The notes beneath the pieces were generated by a model. The model searched no databases. It saw only the letters and a program-made list of their open reading frames with translations, and was not told where the DNA came from. From positions 57,217,492 through 57,281,491 of the forward strand of contig CM032669.1 in NCBI GenBank assembly GCA_019095985.1: a DNA stretch of 64,000 nt, in the 5' to 3' direction. Positions 1 to 11,645 of this stretch are shown in pieces; position 1 is the stretch's first letter; every line of letters starts with the position of its first letter. The DNA comes from Streblospio benedicti (lineage: Eukaryota > Annelida > Polychaeta > Spionida > Spionidae). The translations under genes and the position numbers were made by a program.

Positions 1-45
1 GGCTTACGAGTGGAACGACGAGAGCACCGACTGGAGTGTCGGCAT
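1..45 (+). CDS. chitinase exon (left edge, partial)
   Basis: Reads [14 protein letters not shown] and ends in split codon AT before donor GTGAGT at 46. The motif corresponds to the stretch just before the GGWNFG strand in GH18 chitinases. The 5' end of the exon is outside the window. Confidence 0.85.
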
Positions 46-3000
46 GTGAGTCACTACAGCTTTTCGAACGTGAAGGGGGTGAACTAACGCAGTAAGACAC
101 GCTTTTGTACTCTGCAAACTGTGCAAATAAAAAGTTTAAACTATTCTATGTTCATTTGGATGATAAAGGGCTTCTTAAAATTCTTACCACCGTACAATTT
201 TCGACACTACTATACATGTAGATTGATCTTCAGGGATTATCATCAGATTTTGCCCAAACGACACTTGGAAATCGGCGAATTTCATGTTGACTGAGCATAC
301 GATATTACCACCCCAATATTGGTATCAGGGTACAATATGCAATCGTTCGAAGGCCATATGAATGAGTCTCCAAAATACGTCTGCTCTCTTCCTGTGCAGG
401 TACGAGCGCTTCAACAACCTGCGTGACGACACGTTCAAGACTTTGCTCGCCGTGGGCGGCTGGAACTTCGGCACGGCCAAGATGACTGCCATGCTGGCCA
501 CCAAGGAGAACAGGTGGGTGGGCACAAATAATATAGAAAAGCTCTGCTGTGTTCTGTTAGAGAGTGTGTCAATGTGTTAGTGTGTATGTCATGCAGCGTG
601 TCTGTCTGCCCAAGCCAAAACGACGGCCAATCTTGTTGCACATGAGAAGTGACTTGTGGATGCTTGAGTGCATGGATGTTTGGGTGTGTCCGCAAGATTG
701 TATACACATAGACGTTAAAAACAATCAGACGGCCTTCATTTTTAACACTACAGGGCCGAGTTTGTGTCTACGTCCATTGACTTCCTGCGAAAGCACGGCT
801 TTGACGGCCTGGACCTGGACTTTGAGTACCCAGGCAGTCGCGGCAGCCCGCCTGAGGACAAGCAGAGGTTCACACTGCTCTGCCAGGTCAGCCACATTGT
901 GCTACACCAGCGTATAGGCAGATTCAGTTGAAGCAGGAAACGCTCCCTCACACACTCATCCGACCCCCAAAAGTCATTTTGTACATTAAAATACCAATTA
1001 TTATAGAAGCAGCTACAGTTGTGCCACCCCCTTTACGAAAACCTTGTGCAATGGGCGTATATATCACTGTCCCCTGAAAGCTTAATTGATATGAAATATT
1101 TGTTTCAGCGAAACTAGTACAGACATCAGTTTATAAACATGAAGTGAGACTGCTCACTCAACACAAAAACGTATGGTTTACGGTGGTCTCTTTTAATTCC
1201 ACGAAACGCGTCTCCATTAGAACTTGTGTAAACAAACTAGATATGTTATTGAAGTTCTGACGTGTGAGCATTTTGGTCTATATACATGACATGCATTATG
1301 CGTATGTATATATTGTGTAGCAGACTAGATTGTAATCTACGAACACCTCACGAGGACATCACACTGTATAGTTCTCACATGTTATACAATGATTTATTAT
1401 GTCCAAATTTGGACTGTGTGATATAAGAAATCTCAGCATCGTAGCCCATTCATAAATATAGCCTGCAGTGTGCGAATATTATACACCACCATATGCAACA
1501 TTTCGTCTGCTTTGGCAAGTTTAACCACGCCTGCACGATTTCCATCCCCACCACAGGAGCTGCTGGAAGGTTTCGAGAACGAGACTCGATCAGCGGGTGT
1601 TCCGCGCCTGCTGCTCACGGCTGCCGTCGCCGCAGGAAAGGAGACGATCGATGCTGGATACGAGATCGACAAGATTGCGCAGTAAGAACTATACTCACGG
1701 GCAGATCCAGCTATTTCAGAGAAGGGGAGGGGGGCTCAATGGGCATATACTCAGGATTTCATGGGTCCTATACATGGGGAGGCGCTAAGATGCCAACAAC
1801 ACATACATATTGAATTTTGGGGTGAACAGGGGTTGCGTCCCTACGCCCCTAGATCTGTTTATGATACTAGGGGTTTGTAATGGGGGTGGTCGTGACCACA
1901 GGCTTATTCAGCGGGGCGCAGCCCCCCCCCCCCACTTATCACACCAAAATACTTCATTTTTATAGGATTTTTTACACGCCCGACATCGATTGCGCGTACA
2001 AGGCCCATGAAATCCCTGAAGTGCGTCCCCCCCCCCATTTCTAAAAACCTGGCTCTGCCATTGGTGACTGGGGAGATTCCATTTCTGAGATTTTCCACTG
2101 TTTGCTTAGGATACTCGATTCTGATTGGCAGAGAAGCGGAGTCAAAAATTTGATCAACACTTTAAAGTTTAAAACCTAAAAATGGTCAATAAACATGGGT
2201 CAAAGGGGTAGTTGGGACGAGCGATGAGAAAATCAGTCATTGATCTTTCCCACTCTGCACTCGTACAATAACTATCAGTCTCCATTCGCGACGCATTTTA
2301 GGGACTTTAGGGGAGAATTAAAAGGTGTCCTCCATACGAATGTGTCCACACGGCGTAGCTTTGCTATAGACGTAGTTCTCCACTCCTTTAACATATTTCT
2401 CACCATATCACTATCTCGTACATATCACAATTTTATCGCAGGATACACTCATAATAACCTTGGCCCTTTCACCTACCCTGTACATAGAATAGATAAGGTA
2501 CTAATTATCAGCGCGAAATCAGGACACTTGTTACAGGTTTTCTTAGATGTTTTGTTTCGTTGTTTCAAAAAGAAAGTGTGTATATTTATGTGTACCACAT
2601 TTCCAATTAGAAAGAACAAAACTTAAAACACACCGTCATTTAATCACAAAGTAAGGGATCACCATTGAGACACATGAAGCCACATTTGCATTCTCATGCA
2701 TATATATAGTAATCAGTAACATTTTTATTTCAATTTCATTGATACACACAATGGGTGTATAGAGAAAATTCCAGCAGAGTCTGATGAATAACCATGATAC
2801 ACATAGCAGTCTTACGCGCAACGGAAATTTGGCCCCCCTAGAAATCTGAATTTACACACAATCACTCATTGTGCCACTGTTTAAGGGGACGATTAACTTA
2901 ATGCTGGAGCAATGGTCTGTTTTCAGCTTTTTAATGTTTATTATACTGTAAAAAAATGAAGAACAACATGTTTTGGAATGAGACTTTTTATCATCAATAG

Positions 3001-6000
3001 TTTTCCTATTATAACACATTTGTAGACACCATTCAGTAGGAACAAGTAGTACTCCTACTCTGCAGGCCTATGAAATTATTTGGGATAAATAATCAAATTT
3101 CACATTTTAATGTTAATTTTACTATAAATAATAATGAACTACATACCTTTTAAAAGAACATTTTATCTAAAAGACGTGTGAGAGAGAGATGTGTGAGCAT
3201 TTTATCATTAATAGTTTTTCTAATATGATCCATTTCATGGACAACAACTAGTAGTATATGTAGTGATGTTCAATGTTTAAACCAAGGCTAATATCTCAAA
3301 AGTAAAATTTTGTAGTTGATGAATGTTTAATACCAAATTGAGTGTTAACAAATGTCGATTGTCTTGAAAATATATGCCTACTGAGAAAATCCTTATTATG
3401 TATTTTCATTTCTTTTTATTCTGTTGATGAAGTATCAACGTTTTTGTATTGACTGGCAAGAATTATCGGGAAATCTGTGGTTTTCAAACTTCAAATGCAT
3501 GTCAAGTGAACAACTAAAGGGATCAAAATTGTGAGGCAAGGTTTTCTGGATAATAACATGAATTTTGTTATTGGATGGTGTTTTTGATCATTCCTATGTT
3601 TTTCTCTCAGTTATATTGTATAATGGTAAAATTTTAAATTTTTCACAAATTGCTTCATAACGATTTTTACATATCTTCTCTTTAAAAGTGCTTTAGATAT
3701 ATTTCTCTATATTGATATTGCAAACAGAAACATCGTTGGCTTTGTAGTCTTTATAGTAATCATTCATCTTGATGTTTTCATACTAAAATACTTTGCAATT
3801 CATACAAGATCATACGCACACATAATTCCTTTACTAAAACTCCCTGAGAGGCATTCCTTGTTATTCACATTGGGTGGAGTTCATTCATGTAAATGCCAAT
3901 AACTCTGTAACTGCGGGCAAAATCTGTGATAAATATATTTACTATATATGATTAAAGATGTCTGTAAATATCTCTAAAACATGTGGGCTTTAGTGCGTGC
4001 GTTAGCGGGTTTTGTGCGAGTTGTCCATTGATATCTGTGGGTGCGGGGGTGCGTGCAGGCTCAATTTTTGGTGTGGGTTCAAAAGTTTTACCTCAGAGGG
4101 GCTCTGGATTAGGGAGGTTTTGTTTCTTAGGCTTGTATAGTATTAGACATGCTTTGGTGCACTTCAGTACCAAATATAGTAAGCCGTCTAGCGGCACTTC
4201 GAACTTAGATGCTATGCTGAGCAGACATCAGGGCAGACAACCCAACTCCTGCGGAGTTGGCCCTTATTCTCTATCTGCAATCAGGCAGTATCGAGCTGCA
4301 TGCTACATGCGCATGTGCTTGCGATCCGCAGGGAGTCGTCTCCATTCCTATGTCCCCTAGACTGCGTAGAAAGCGGCCTACGGGGCCTATGGGTGTGCGT
4401 TTACACGCGGCTCGGGCACTCACAAGCAGTATAGGAGTATAGCACCATAAGAGTTCACTAGTAGTTAGTGCCTGCCAGAATTAACCACGGGAAACCGAAC
4501 GGTTGCTCACACATACCAGTCATTAACTCCCACCGGGAATTGACAAATGACACCGACAAGACACAGCGGTGTCCCAGTGACTCGGAAATGAATTGAACGA
4601 GTACTGAGCACTTGAGCAAATTTCAACTGCCAGCCACAGGAAACCTTGGTCCTACGAGGGACGGGCAAGTATTGGGGTGGGTATTTTGCCACCCTGAAAT
4701 CAAGCAACTCGGTTGCCAGCCACAGGGACATTCGATGTTGAGCAAGTTCAGCCAGTACGGGGGTGGGAAGATTGGTACCCTATAACCCTACCATCTACCA
4801 CTTGAGGCTCGAGGTTTTCAGCTTGTTTGCGGTCTCAAGTGTGATACTATGCGGGCAGGATACTGGATGCTTTTCAGCATTTTTCAACTAGTGATGTGTA
4901 GCATTCTAAGTGTTAGCTCGAATTTGGTTCACTAAACTATATATATTTCTATACAACAGTACAAGTAGAACTCACTTTGCTAGCGTCTCGGATAAGACTG
5001 GTAGGTATCAATTCAGTCTGTGGCCGGGCGTGGTTGAATGGTAACTCACACACTGTCTGATTTCCAAACGGGTCAACCCAAAGCCAGTTGTGAGTTGTTT
5101 GCAACTTCTCTATGTTAGGGTCGACTTTGTGTGAGATATATTTCTAATCCTACTTTCTTTCAGACCGAGACATATGGATCACTACTCTTTCTTTTCAGCT
5201 GAAGCCCACTCTGGATGTCCACTCCGCCGGGTGTGACTTAAAGGAGCCGCTACCGACGGAGATGATCGACATCACAAAGACATAGAATGGAAATTTTGCG
5301 TGGTGAGTTTTCATTGCACAAGTTAGTCCCGTACAAGCGGACAACCTTGTAAAGTGAAAACTGGGGGAGAGTGTAACTAAAATCTCTGTTAGTGATAAAT
5401 TACTGGCGCGCAGCCTTCTTGCAGGGACTGCCAGATTAGGTTGCGCTGTATAACTGCGCCAGTTAGGATTAGTCTCCCAGCTTGTCACGCTTCAGTAGGG
5501 ACCAGAATACTGAGCGGGACCCAGCAGCCCCCGGGACTCATGTCTCCACACACAAATTTGCGTGCTGAATTATTACTTATACTGAAGGTATGGGTGATGG
5601 ACCGGGTTGTAATCCTTAAAATATTTTGCACCGAAGGCTCTTTGCGGCCTTAAAATCATGAAGAAAACCCGCAAAGAGACCCGCATGTTCTACTTGTTAC
5701 AATTTTCTAGGATCTTTTCTCCAGCTTTAAAAATTGTAATTGAATGTGTGTGTATCTCTTCTGCTAAAAAGTGCAGTAGATATATATCTTTATATTGATA
5801 TTGCAAACAGGCACACGATTGATTTGATAGTCTTGATAGTAATAGTTCATCTGGATGTTTTCGAACTGAATTACTTTGCAATTCACACAGGATCATAGGC
5901 ACACGTTACCTTCACAGAAATTCCACGAGAAGCATTCCCTGTTATGTTTAAACATAACTATTTTTTTTAATGAAATATGCGAGCATTAATTAGTGTGTGC

Positions 6001-7233
6001 TTTTGTGGGATTTGTCCGCGCCGTCCATTAATGGGCTCAATTTTTGTTAAAAACATGCAGGTGTAGGTTTGGGCTCCGATTTCACATTCAATGTGCAGGG
6101 AGGATGTGACTGTAAACTCATTACCCGAGCAGGGCACCATGTAAATGAAGTGACATAGTAGAAGTCTTCGCCACCATAACGGTCTGGGTTTAATTGTGTC
6201 ACTTTAAGTGCTGAAGCAAAGCCTTGCGGGTGTTACTATGTACCTATAGTCTCTGGAGATTTACTTGCGAACCGACTTTATTCAAACTTTACACAACCGT
6301 GTTGTATGACGTGACACCAAAGTGAATAGATTTTTGGCACTTGGTCAATTAAAGTGTATTTTCCACAAGATCATTTGTGATCCTTTTTTTTAACATTTTC
6401 TGCAACCTCTTTGATAGCACTTGAAAGGATACGTTCAAACTTGATAAAATGCTTGCACATCTAATAAATATCATGTGTTTGATTTTGGCACTTTGCCAAT
6501 TAAACGCTTATTCATCAGAGAGCCATTTTAAGTCAATATAATAACCCCACACCCATTGTTTTGATACCATTTAAATCAGATCAAAGGTTCTCAGAGAGCA
6601 CATTATCGCTTGAATAAAGCTACAGCTGACTCATAGGCAATAGCTTCATCGGTTTCGCAACTTCATATCCATATATAACCCATTATAACTGTTACTTTAT
6701 TATAACCCATAAGCCCTATGGCACGAACATTTTGCATGTGAATATGTGACAATGAAAGCTTTATAAAGTTAGTACTGACTGACTCCACAGAACACATCAA
6801 CACCAGCGATAAGCTGAGCTTTAAATGAGAATCGTTTAGATGATTTATTCTACTGTGATTAGTGCTTTCCAAGGGTACACTTCACTCAATCGCCATTTCT
6901 CAAGGCTTTTAAATACGCAGTATATAGTTGGTCTGTTTAAAGCTTATTTTGAACTTCTACGGTACTTTGAAAGGATGCTATGCTGTTATAAAGTACATAC
7001 ATAGTTTTATTTTTTAGGAGACAGCTTTAGAAATTTGGTGTTTTCATTGGGGGCAAATGGTGCCAACAGCCGTGCGAATGTTGGAATAGCCAGCTCCTAG
7101 CAAAAATAATCAATAATTGCACTTGACGTGATGACCAGCTTGGTAAACCTCCAAGCAGTAGTCATGACGTCCGTGAATGAAAACATTATTTGGTTTTAGG
7201 GAGCTGTCATTAATTATGAAAAGAGGGGCATCA

Positions 7234-7282
<49 letters not shown>

Positions 7283-9470
7283 TGCGTGTTTAGTGTGCGT
7301 CATTAAATTTTGTGGTGATAAATGCGCACTTGTGCGTAAACTAAACTGTGCTGTGCGTGGTGCGTGGGGGGGAGGAGTCTTTGAAACTAAAATCAAATTT
7401 GAATGAAAGAGAATGGAAGGGGGGGTTCAAATTTCAGTGCCTTATGTCTCACGCAAAAATTCAACCAAGATATGGATCTTTTTTTTTGACATTTTCATAA
7501 TAGTCTCTGTAGGAGACGGACCAGCTAGTGACTTGTAAAGACTGTGTGTCTAGCCGTGAAAACTGACGATGAGTTCACTCATGATATCTGGTCAAATTTG
7601 CGGCGGAGGTTGCGCGTTAGACTGCATCATAAGGCGTGGGGGGGGGTCCATGGGGTCGGTGGGGGGGGATTGGGGGAGACTGCTTTATGCGGACACGTTC
7701 TGGTGAAGTGGAAAGCGTCCACATTAAACAGGTGTCCTTAAAAGAGAGGTTAATTTTATAAGTGATACATATAGCATAGGCAGATCCAGGTTCAGGGAAC
7801 ACTGACGGAAAAAGGGTGGAGCATTTAAAACCCTACGACAATATAATGAAGTATTTTGGGGGGGAAAGGGAGGGGTGCGCGGCTCCGCCCCCCCCTCCAC
7901 ATTAATCTGCCTATGTAGAGGCAAAGGGGGGGGGAAATGATCATAAGGCAGGTAGGTAGGCCTATTCATATAGACAGGTTTCCCTGAGATAATTTTACTT
8001 TTATTCCCGTGTCAACTCATAGTCAACAACACAAGTTGCATTAGAAATGTGCGACCAGTGTTTTGGGCAATGGGGTGATTAAGAATCAGGGGATTCTCTC
8101 AAAACGTATCAAATGTGTCTGAATTAATTTTTTCAGAACATGTCAAGAAACCTGTCCTAATGTATGTGAAAGTTTCATAAAGATCGGAGGGATATTTAGA
8201 TATAGTTTCCTATAAAACCATACTGTAAAATATCTCAGTTTACATTTTACACACGAGTGAGGATTTTATGTTAGGGGTCTATGGAAAACTATAGGAAACA
8301 CTTGCCCGATTATTAAATTTGTTTCCACATAAGGACACGCATGTACAAGCAATGCTTTTGTAGATAGTCCCCGGATTCTGATACTTTTCATTACTTGGGA
8401 ACCACAGCAATACACTCCTATTTATAGTCGCATAATCCTGTCTCCCTCAAATGCACTGTTTTCTGCTTTCAGGTCTCTGGACTTCATCAACCTGATGACG
8501 TACGATCTGCAAGGCGCCTGGAACCCGTACACTGGCCACAACGCCCCCCTTCACCCCAGGACGGAGGAGACTGGCGATGACCGCCTGCTCAACGTGGTCA
8601 GTGTGTGGTCATTGAATGGTTACAGAGTGGTCAATGTATCATAATATGACCAATGTGGTCAGTGTTGCTCACTGAATGGTGACATAGTGCTCAAAGCACC
8701 ACCGTAATATGATTTTAATAATGAGAAATTTTAAGAAGTTAAAAATAAAGAAGCTCAGATTAAAAGTGTCCTTTTACACATGTGTCAACCTCCATGAAGC
8801 AGGAGTCACATAACGTCCTCTTTCATGCAGACGGACTTTCTGACCGGCCTCGCTCTGAAGTTTGGATCACTAACATAACGTACCCACCATTCGCCTTGCA
8901 GGAGTTCGCGGCCACCTACTGGGCGGCGGGCGGCGCACCCCGCGACAAGCTAGTGATCGGTATGCCCACGTACGGCCGCGGCTTCACGCTCGCCTCGGCC
9001 AGCGACACGGGCTACGGCGCGGCCGCCACGGGCGCGTGCCCCGCCGGCAAGTTCACCCGCGAGGCCGGCTTCTACGCCTACTACGAGGTGGGTGCGGGGG
9101 CCGTTAGTGCTGTGTCAAGGTGAAACATTCAAATGGCCTTATCAATCTCATTTTGCGTCGTACGGTGCTGATTTTGTCGTCTGCCTTTGCAGATCTGCGA
9201 CGAGATCTTCTCTCAGCGCGCTAACCGCGTGTGGAACGAGGAGGCCAAGGTGCCCGTACGGCTACCTGGACACCACGTGGGTGGGCTACGACGACACCGA
9301 CAGTCTCATAGAGAAGGTGAGGCCGAGAGCAGGGAGCAGGCGGGCTGGTGGGTGGGCTGGGGAAAGGGAAACAGTGAGAAAGATATGGGGGGGGGGCATA
9401 GAGGTAATAAAATAGGCAGTTTTTTTTCTAAGCATGTACACAGGTACCTGTTTAGCCCAGGCAGGCAGGG

Positions 9471-9514
<44 letters not shown>

Positions 9515-10539
9515 CCAGGCAGGCAGGCAGGCGGGCAGGCAGGAGGCAGGCAGGCAGGCACAGGAAGTCTATCAGTCCTGTAGTCAGTGAAAGTCCAGTG
9601 GTCAGAAGTCAGTCCAGTCAGTTGGTGGTAATCTTTATGATTTCCAAGTGGCTTTGTGGCCAGTACGCCTCCGGTCATTCCAACCGCTCAAAGTCAAGAC
9701 CATGAAGTCCGCGTTGGCCAGGAGTCTATATAGACAAAGACAGACAGTCAGATCCTACCATGATCTTTGCAAACATTGGGATGAAGGACCAGGGTTTTCG
9801 CTGGCTTCATGGTTTGTTGCCTGGACCTGGATGCTTACTGTTCACCGTTCTGCGGTGGCTGCCACCACCGTTCATAAGACCATGATTGAGCTGTCAGTTC
9901 GCACACAAAGTTACCACTGTCTCACAGGAGACCATGAGTTATTCATTCATACACACAAAGTTACATACATAGTTACATACATACGATTCATTCATACACG
10001 ATTCTCATTCAAACCATTGCGGAATGCAATGTTTACCACTGATCGCCCACTTCAAATGAAACAAGGTGCTAACGTGATGTCACATTTTGCAGCACGACCA
10101 CCGTACACCGGCACGTACCCCACAGGCTTCAGCACCGTCACCACCATGTCGACGACCACCACCACGACAGGCGCCCTCAGGTACATAACCAACTTGTTCA
10201 CCCAGACAACACCATCATCTGCGAGCAGTCTAGTTTTGAGGCCTCTAGTGAAAAATAATAATTGCGTGTGGATTCCACACGTATATGCCTCTTGCACACA
10301 TGCAGTAACTTTTATCTACCCTAAAGTTATATGTTCCGCCAATTAAGTGGTGAAACCTGCCATAATATTTTGCCATATTGAATGATCAACATCATTAGTA
10401 AGTAAGAACATCACAGTAAGTAACAGAAGCTGTCGCCGTATAATCATTCCTGTGCGTATTGCAGGCCCTGTGTGTGAGAACAAGCCGGCGGGCAACCACC
10501 CCGACCCCGAGGACTGTGGTGCCTTCTACCAGTGCACAG
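1..10539 (+). CDS. GH18 chitinase, 3' part of gene (multi-exon, partial, possibly decaying)
   Basis: A secreted family-18 chitinase hydrolysing beta-1,4-GlcNAc chains. Exons read 1-45, 400-513, 754-886, 1557-1681, 8473-8596, 8902-9087 and 9193-9316, all with GT/AG borders and matching phases. In order they show [21 protein letters not shown], the catalytic [20 protein letters not shown] (DxxDxDxE with Glu present), [10 protein letters not shown] and GMPTYGRGF. The signal peptide and first beta strands lie left of the window. Downstream come a degraded-looking last GH18 exon (about 9740-9870), a linker exon (10093-10180) and the start of a CBM14 chitin-binding domain (10465-10539). One extra base in exon 9193-9316 and frame conflicts further on suggest a pseudogene in the making, or sequencing errors. 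The family assignment is very sure; whether the gene works is not. Confidence 0.9.
400..513 (+). CDS. chitinase exon, GGWNFG strand
   Basis: Acceptor CTCTTCCTGTGCAG, donor GTGGGT. The peptide runs [20 protein letters not shown] then [17 protein letters not shown]. It contains the conserved SxGG-type GH18 motif. The first base completes a Met codon with the previous exon. Confidence 0.92.
754..886 (+). CDS. chitinase exon with catalytic motif
   Basis: Contains [20 protein letters not shown], the DxxDxDxE active-site signature with the proton-donor Glu intact. Bounded by an ACTACAG acceptor and a GTCAGC donor; ends in phase 0. Confidence 0.95.
1557..1681 (+). CDS. chitinase exon (LTAAVAAG region)
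   Basis: Reads [20 protein letters not shown] then [20 protein letters not shown], matching the conserved TAAVAAG beta strand of animal chitinases. Ends in split codon CA before donor GTAAGA. The following intron is 6.8 kb. Confidence 0.93.
1699..2060. mobile_element. MITE with degenerate ~70-bp inverted ends, hAT-like
   Basis: Starts GGCAGATCCAG and ends CCTGGCTCTGCC (inverted). The inner parts of the arms also pair: GGATTTCATGGG near 1753 with CCCATGAAATCCC near 2005. Long G or C runs sit inside each arm. Ends of the type GGCAGATCCAGG followed by poly-G are common in animal hAT elements; the superfamily is inference. Confidence 0.55.
3660..6090 (+). repeat. dispersed composite repeat with similar ~400-bp ends
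   Basis: The segments ~3660-4090 and ~5690-6090 resemble each other (shared ATATTGATATTGCAAACAG, TACTTTGCAATTCA and TTGTCC...CCATT blocks). They flank a ~1.6-kb interior. An inverted copy of the interior and one end lies at 41558-43370. No coding capacity is recognised. Direct repeats at both ends could mean an old LTR-type fossil, but tandem duplication of one unit is equally possible. It looks old and degraded. The interior near 5030-5090 contains a tRNA-like patch. Confidence 0.55.
7237..7278. repeat. (TG)n microsatellite
   Basis: About 21 uninterrupted TG units in the chitinase intron, followed by imperfect GCGCGTGCG. Confidence 0.95.
7775..7915. mobile_element. short MITE related to the element at 1699-2060
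   Basis: Has perfect 11-bp inverted ends (CATAGGCAGAT at 7775 and ATCTGCCTATG at 7905). It continues GGCAGATCCAGG like the 1699 element and has the same GC-rich poly-C core (GGCTCCGCCCCCCC). Lies in the large chitinase intron. Confidence 0.55.
8060..8340. repeat. dispersed repeat shared with 57765-58020
   Basis: Shares a run of ordered motifs with a SLC26A11 intron: TTTCATAAAGATCGG (8170) against TTTCATAAAAATCGG (57862), and CACTTGCCCGATT against ACTTGCCCGACTT. Same order and similar spacing, no coding potential. Family unidentified. Confidence 0.5.
8473..8596 (+). CDS. chitinase exon (MTYDLQG region)
   Basis: Reads [20 protein letters not shown] and onward to RLLNV, the MxYD substrate-binding strand. 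Acceptor TGCTTTCAG, donor GTCAGT. A ~60-bp tandem duplication of the donor side follows, so a second GTCAGT lies at 8658. Confidence 0.94.
8902..9087 (+). CDS. chitinase exon (GMPTYGRGF region)
   Basis: Reads [20 protein letters not shown], then [20 protein letters not shown] and onward to EAGFYAYYE. Very GC-rich against its introns. Acceptor CGCCTTGCAG, donor GTGGGT; phase 0 on both sides. Confidence 0.94.
9193..9316 (+). CDS. chitinase exon with apparent 1-base insertion
   Basis: The first half reads [20 protein letters not shown] in phase with the previous exon. The second half reads [20 protein letters not shown] only in the next frame. An extra G near 9256 explains the shift; without it the exon is 123 nt, exactly 41 codons, in phase with its neighbours. 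The donor is GTGAGG. Either a real inactivating indel or a sequencing error. Confidence 0.85.
9458..9561. repeat. (GGCA)n microsatellite
   Basis: About 100 bp of GGCA units with small interruptions, in the intron after the chitinase exon 9193-9316. Long ORFs across it are low-complexity artefacts. Confidence 0.95.
9740..9870 (+). pseudogene. degraded relic of the last GH18 chitinase exon
   Basis: One frame at 9800-9859 reads [20 protein letters not shown]. This resembles the family's (G/A)GAMVWALDLDDFxGxFCG segment that should follow the exon at 9193-9316. The substrate-binding Trp position is Cys here. The upstream MKDQGF reads in a different frame, and no clear acceptor is visible. The alignment is by eye; independent confirmation is lacking. 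Confidence 0.5.
10093..10180 (+). CDS. possible chitinase linker exon (Thr/Pro-rich)
   Basis: A GCAG acceptor and GTACAT donor flank 88 nt. One frame is strongly Thr-rich ([13 protein letters not shown]), typical of the linker between GH18 and CBM14 domains. That frame would put the following CBM14 exon out of phase; a Pro/Arg-rich frame is compatible with it. The exon is likely, its frame unresolved. Confidence 0.5.
10465..10539 (+). CDS. CBM14 (peritrophin-A) chitin-binding exon, partial domain
   Basis: Reads [20 protein letters not shown] then YQCT, the N-terminal half of a CBM14 domain (C, then DPxDCxxFYQC). Acceptor TATTGCAG, donor GTAACT. The second half with the remaining cysteines was not found downstream, so the domain is incomplete in this window. 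Confidence 0.78.
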
Positions 10540-10894
10540 GTAACTACTACATATTGAGGGAAAGTGAGGAGCTGCTCCCAGTAGTAAAAAAAAGCCTGTA
10601 CAAGCCAGTGTTCTGTTAAAATCATCCTGACCTTTCAACGTTTTCCACTAACCTGAACTGGAATGACCCCATACAGATTCTGCTGAGAGCATGTATATGT
10701 GAGAAGCTGGAGTGCTTGTAAATAGCATCAACCTGATAAGTAACTGGTTACCTCCTGCTAGGCTCCAGTGACAGTTCTAGTGTGGGCCCTGAGAAAATAC
10801 TCAACTTCAGATAGCCAGAGTAACCCAGTGATCCCCTCTTCCACTCTGCCCGACCCCGTAAGGTAGAGGGACAGGCATCGATGTGTCTAATATC

Positions 10895-11430
10895 ACACTT
10901 GTGAAGTCCCGAGTTCGTGAAAACACTGTGGGGTCCTATCAGTACAAAAAATACATTGTGGGGTTTCGCTCGGACTTTTCCAGTGAGAGTACACTTGTGG
11001 GGGAAGATAGTTATTGTGAGGTTTTCACAGATTGTCCATACTTGTGTGATAGTTTGTTATCGTGGGGTTTTCCCTACAGACACCTCAATTTCTGTACTTG
11101 TGTGAATGTTTATTTTAGTGAGGTTTTATTACGGATAATTCTGATGGAAAGGCACTTGTGTGGTAGTTTGTTATAGTGAGGTTTTTCCTACAGACACCAG
11201 AATTTCTTCACTTGTGTGGAAGTTCATAATTGTGAAGTTTCCTTACGGATTATTCTGATGAGATGGTAGTTGTGTGATTGTTTGTTTTACTGGGGTTTTC
11301 CGACAGACACCGTAATTTCTTCACTTGTGTGAATGTTTATTTTTGTGAGGTTTCCTTACGGATAATCCTGATGGGAAGGCACTTGTGTGATTGTATGTTA
11401 TAGTGAGGTTTTTTTCCTACAGATACCGTA
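10895..11430. repeat. minisatellite with alternating ~57-bp half-units
   Basis: Units begin with ACTTGTGTG. Two half-unit types alternate: one ends TTTTCCCTACAGACACC, the other TTTCCTTACGGATAATCC, giving a ~115-bp higher-order period. About four full periods are recognisable, the left-hand ones more diverged. Confidence 0.8.
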
Positions 11431-11645
11431 TTTTCATATTTATTCTGCCTAAACTTGATATATTACAATGTATATCATATTAAAAAAAAATCAGGTTTTT
11501 TGACCAGCTAGTTATTTTTTAAATTAAATACTTTGTATGATTGTGTGCGTTTCTTTTAGTAATCTCTATATATAATGTCTCATTTGGTCATTTTATTAAA
11601 ATAATTACAATTGACTGTTATGTAATTAACGCTCCAGAGCATGCA

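Noticed and set aside
2240-2626. 128-aa + strand ORF in the chitinase intron
   Set aside because: No recognisable motif and no related copy; probably chance or an old repeat fragment.
5030-5095. tRNA gene
   Set aside because: It has A- and B-box-like motifs but no convincing cloverleaf, and lies inside a dispersed repeat.
9286-9705. Gln/Arg- or Pro/Cys-rich ORFs over 9.3-9.7 kb
   Set aside because: Translations of the (GGCA)n microsatellite and flanking intron.
10640-10670. Second half of the CBM14 domain
   Set aside because: A FSTNLNWNDP reading loosely recalls the domain end, but the cysteines are missing and no splice sites fit.
10895-11430. CRISPR-like array
   Set aside because: Tandem minisatellite without unique spacers, in animal DNA.
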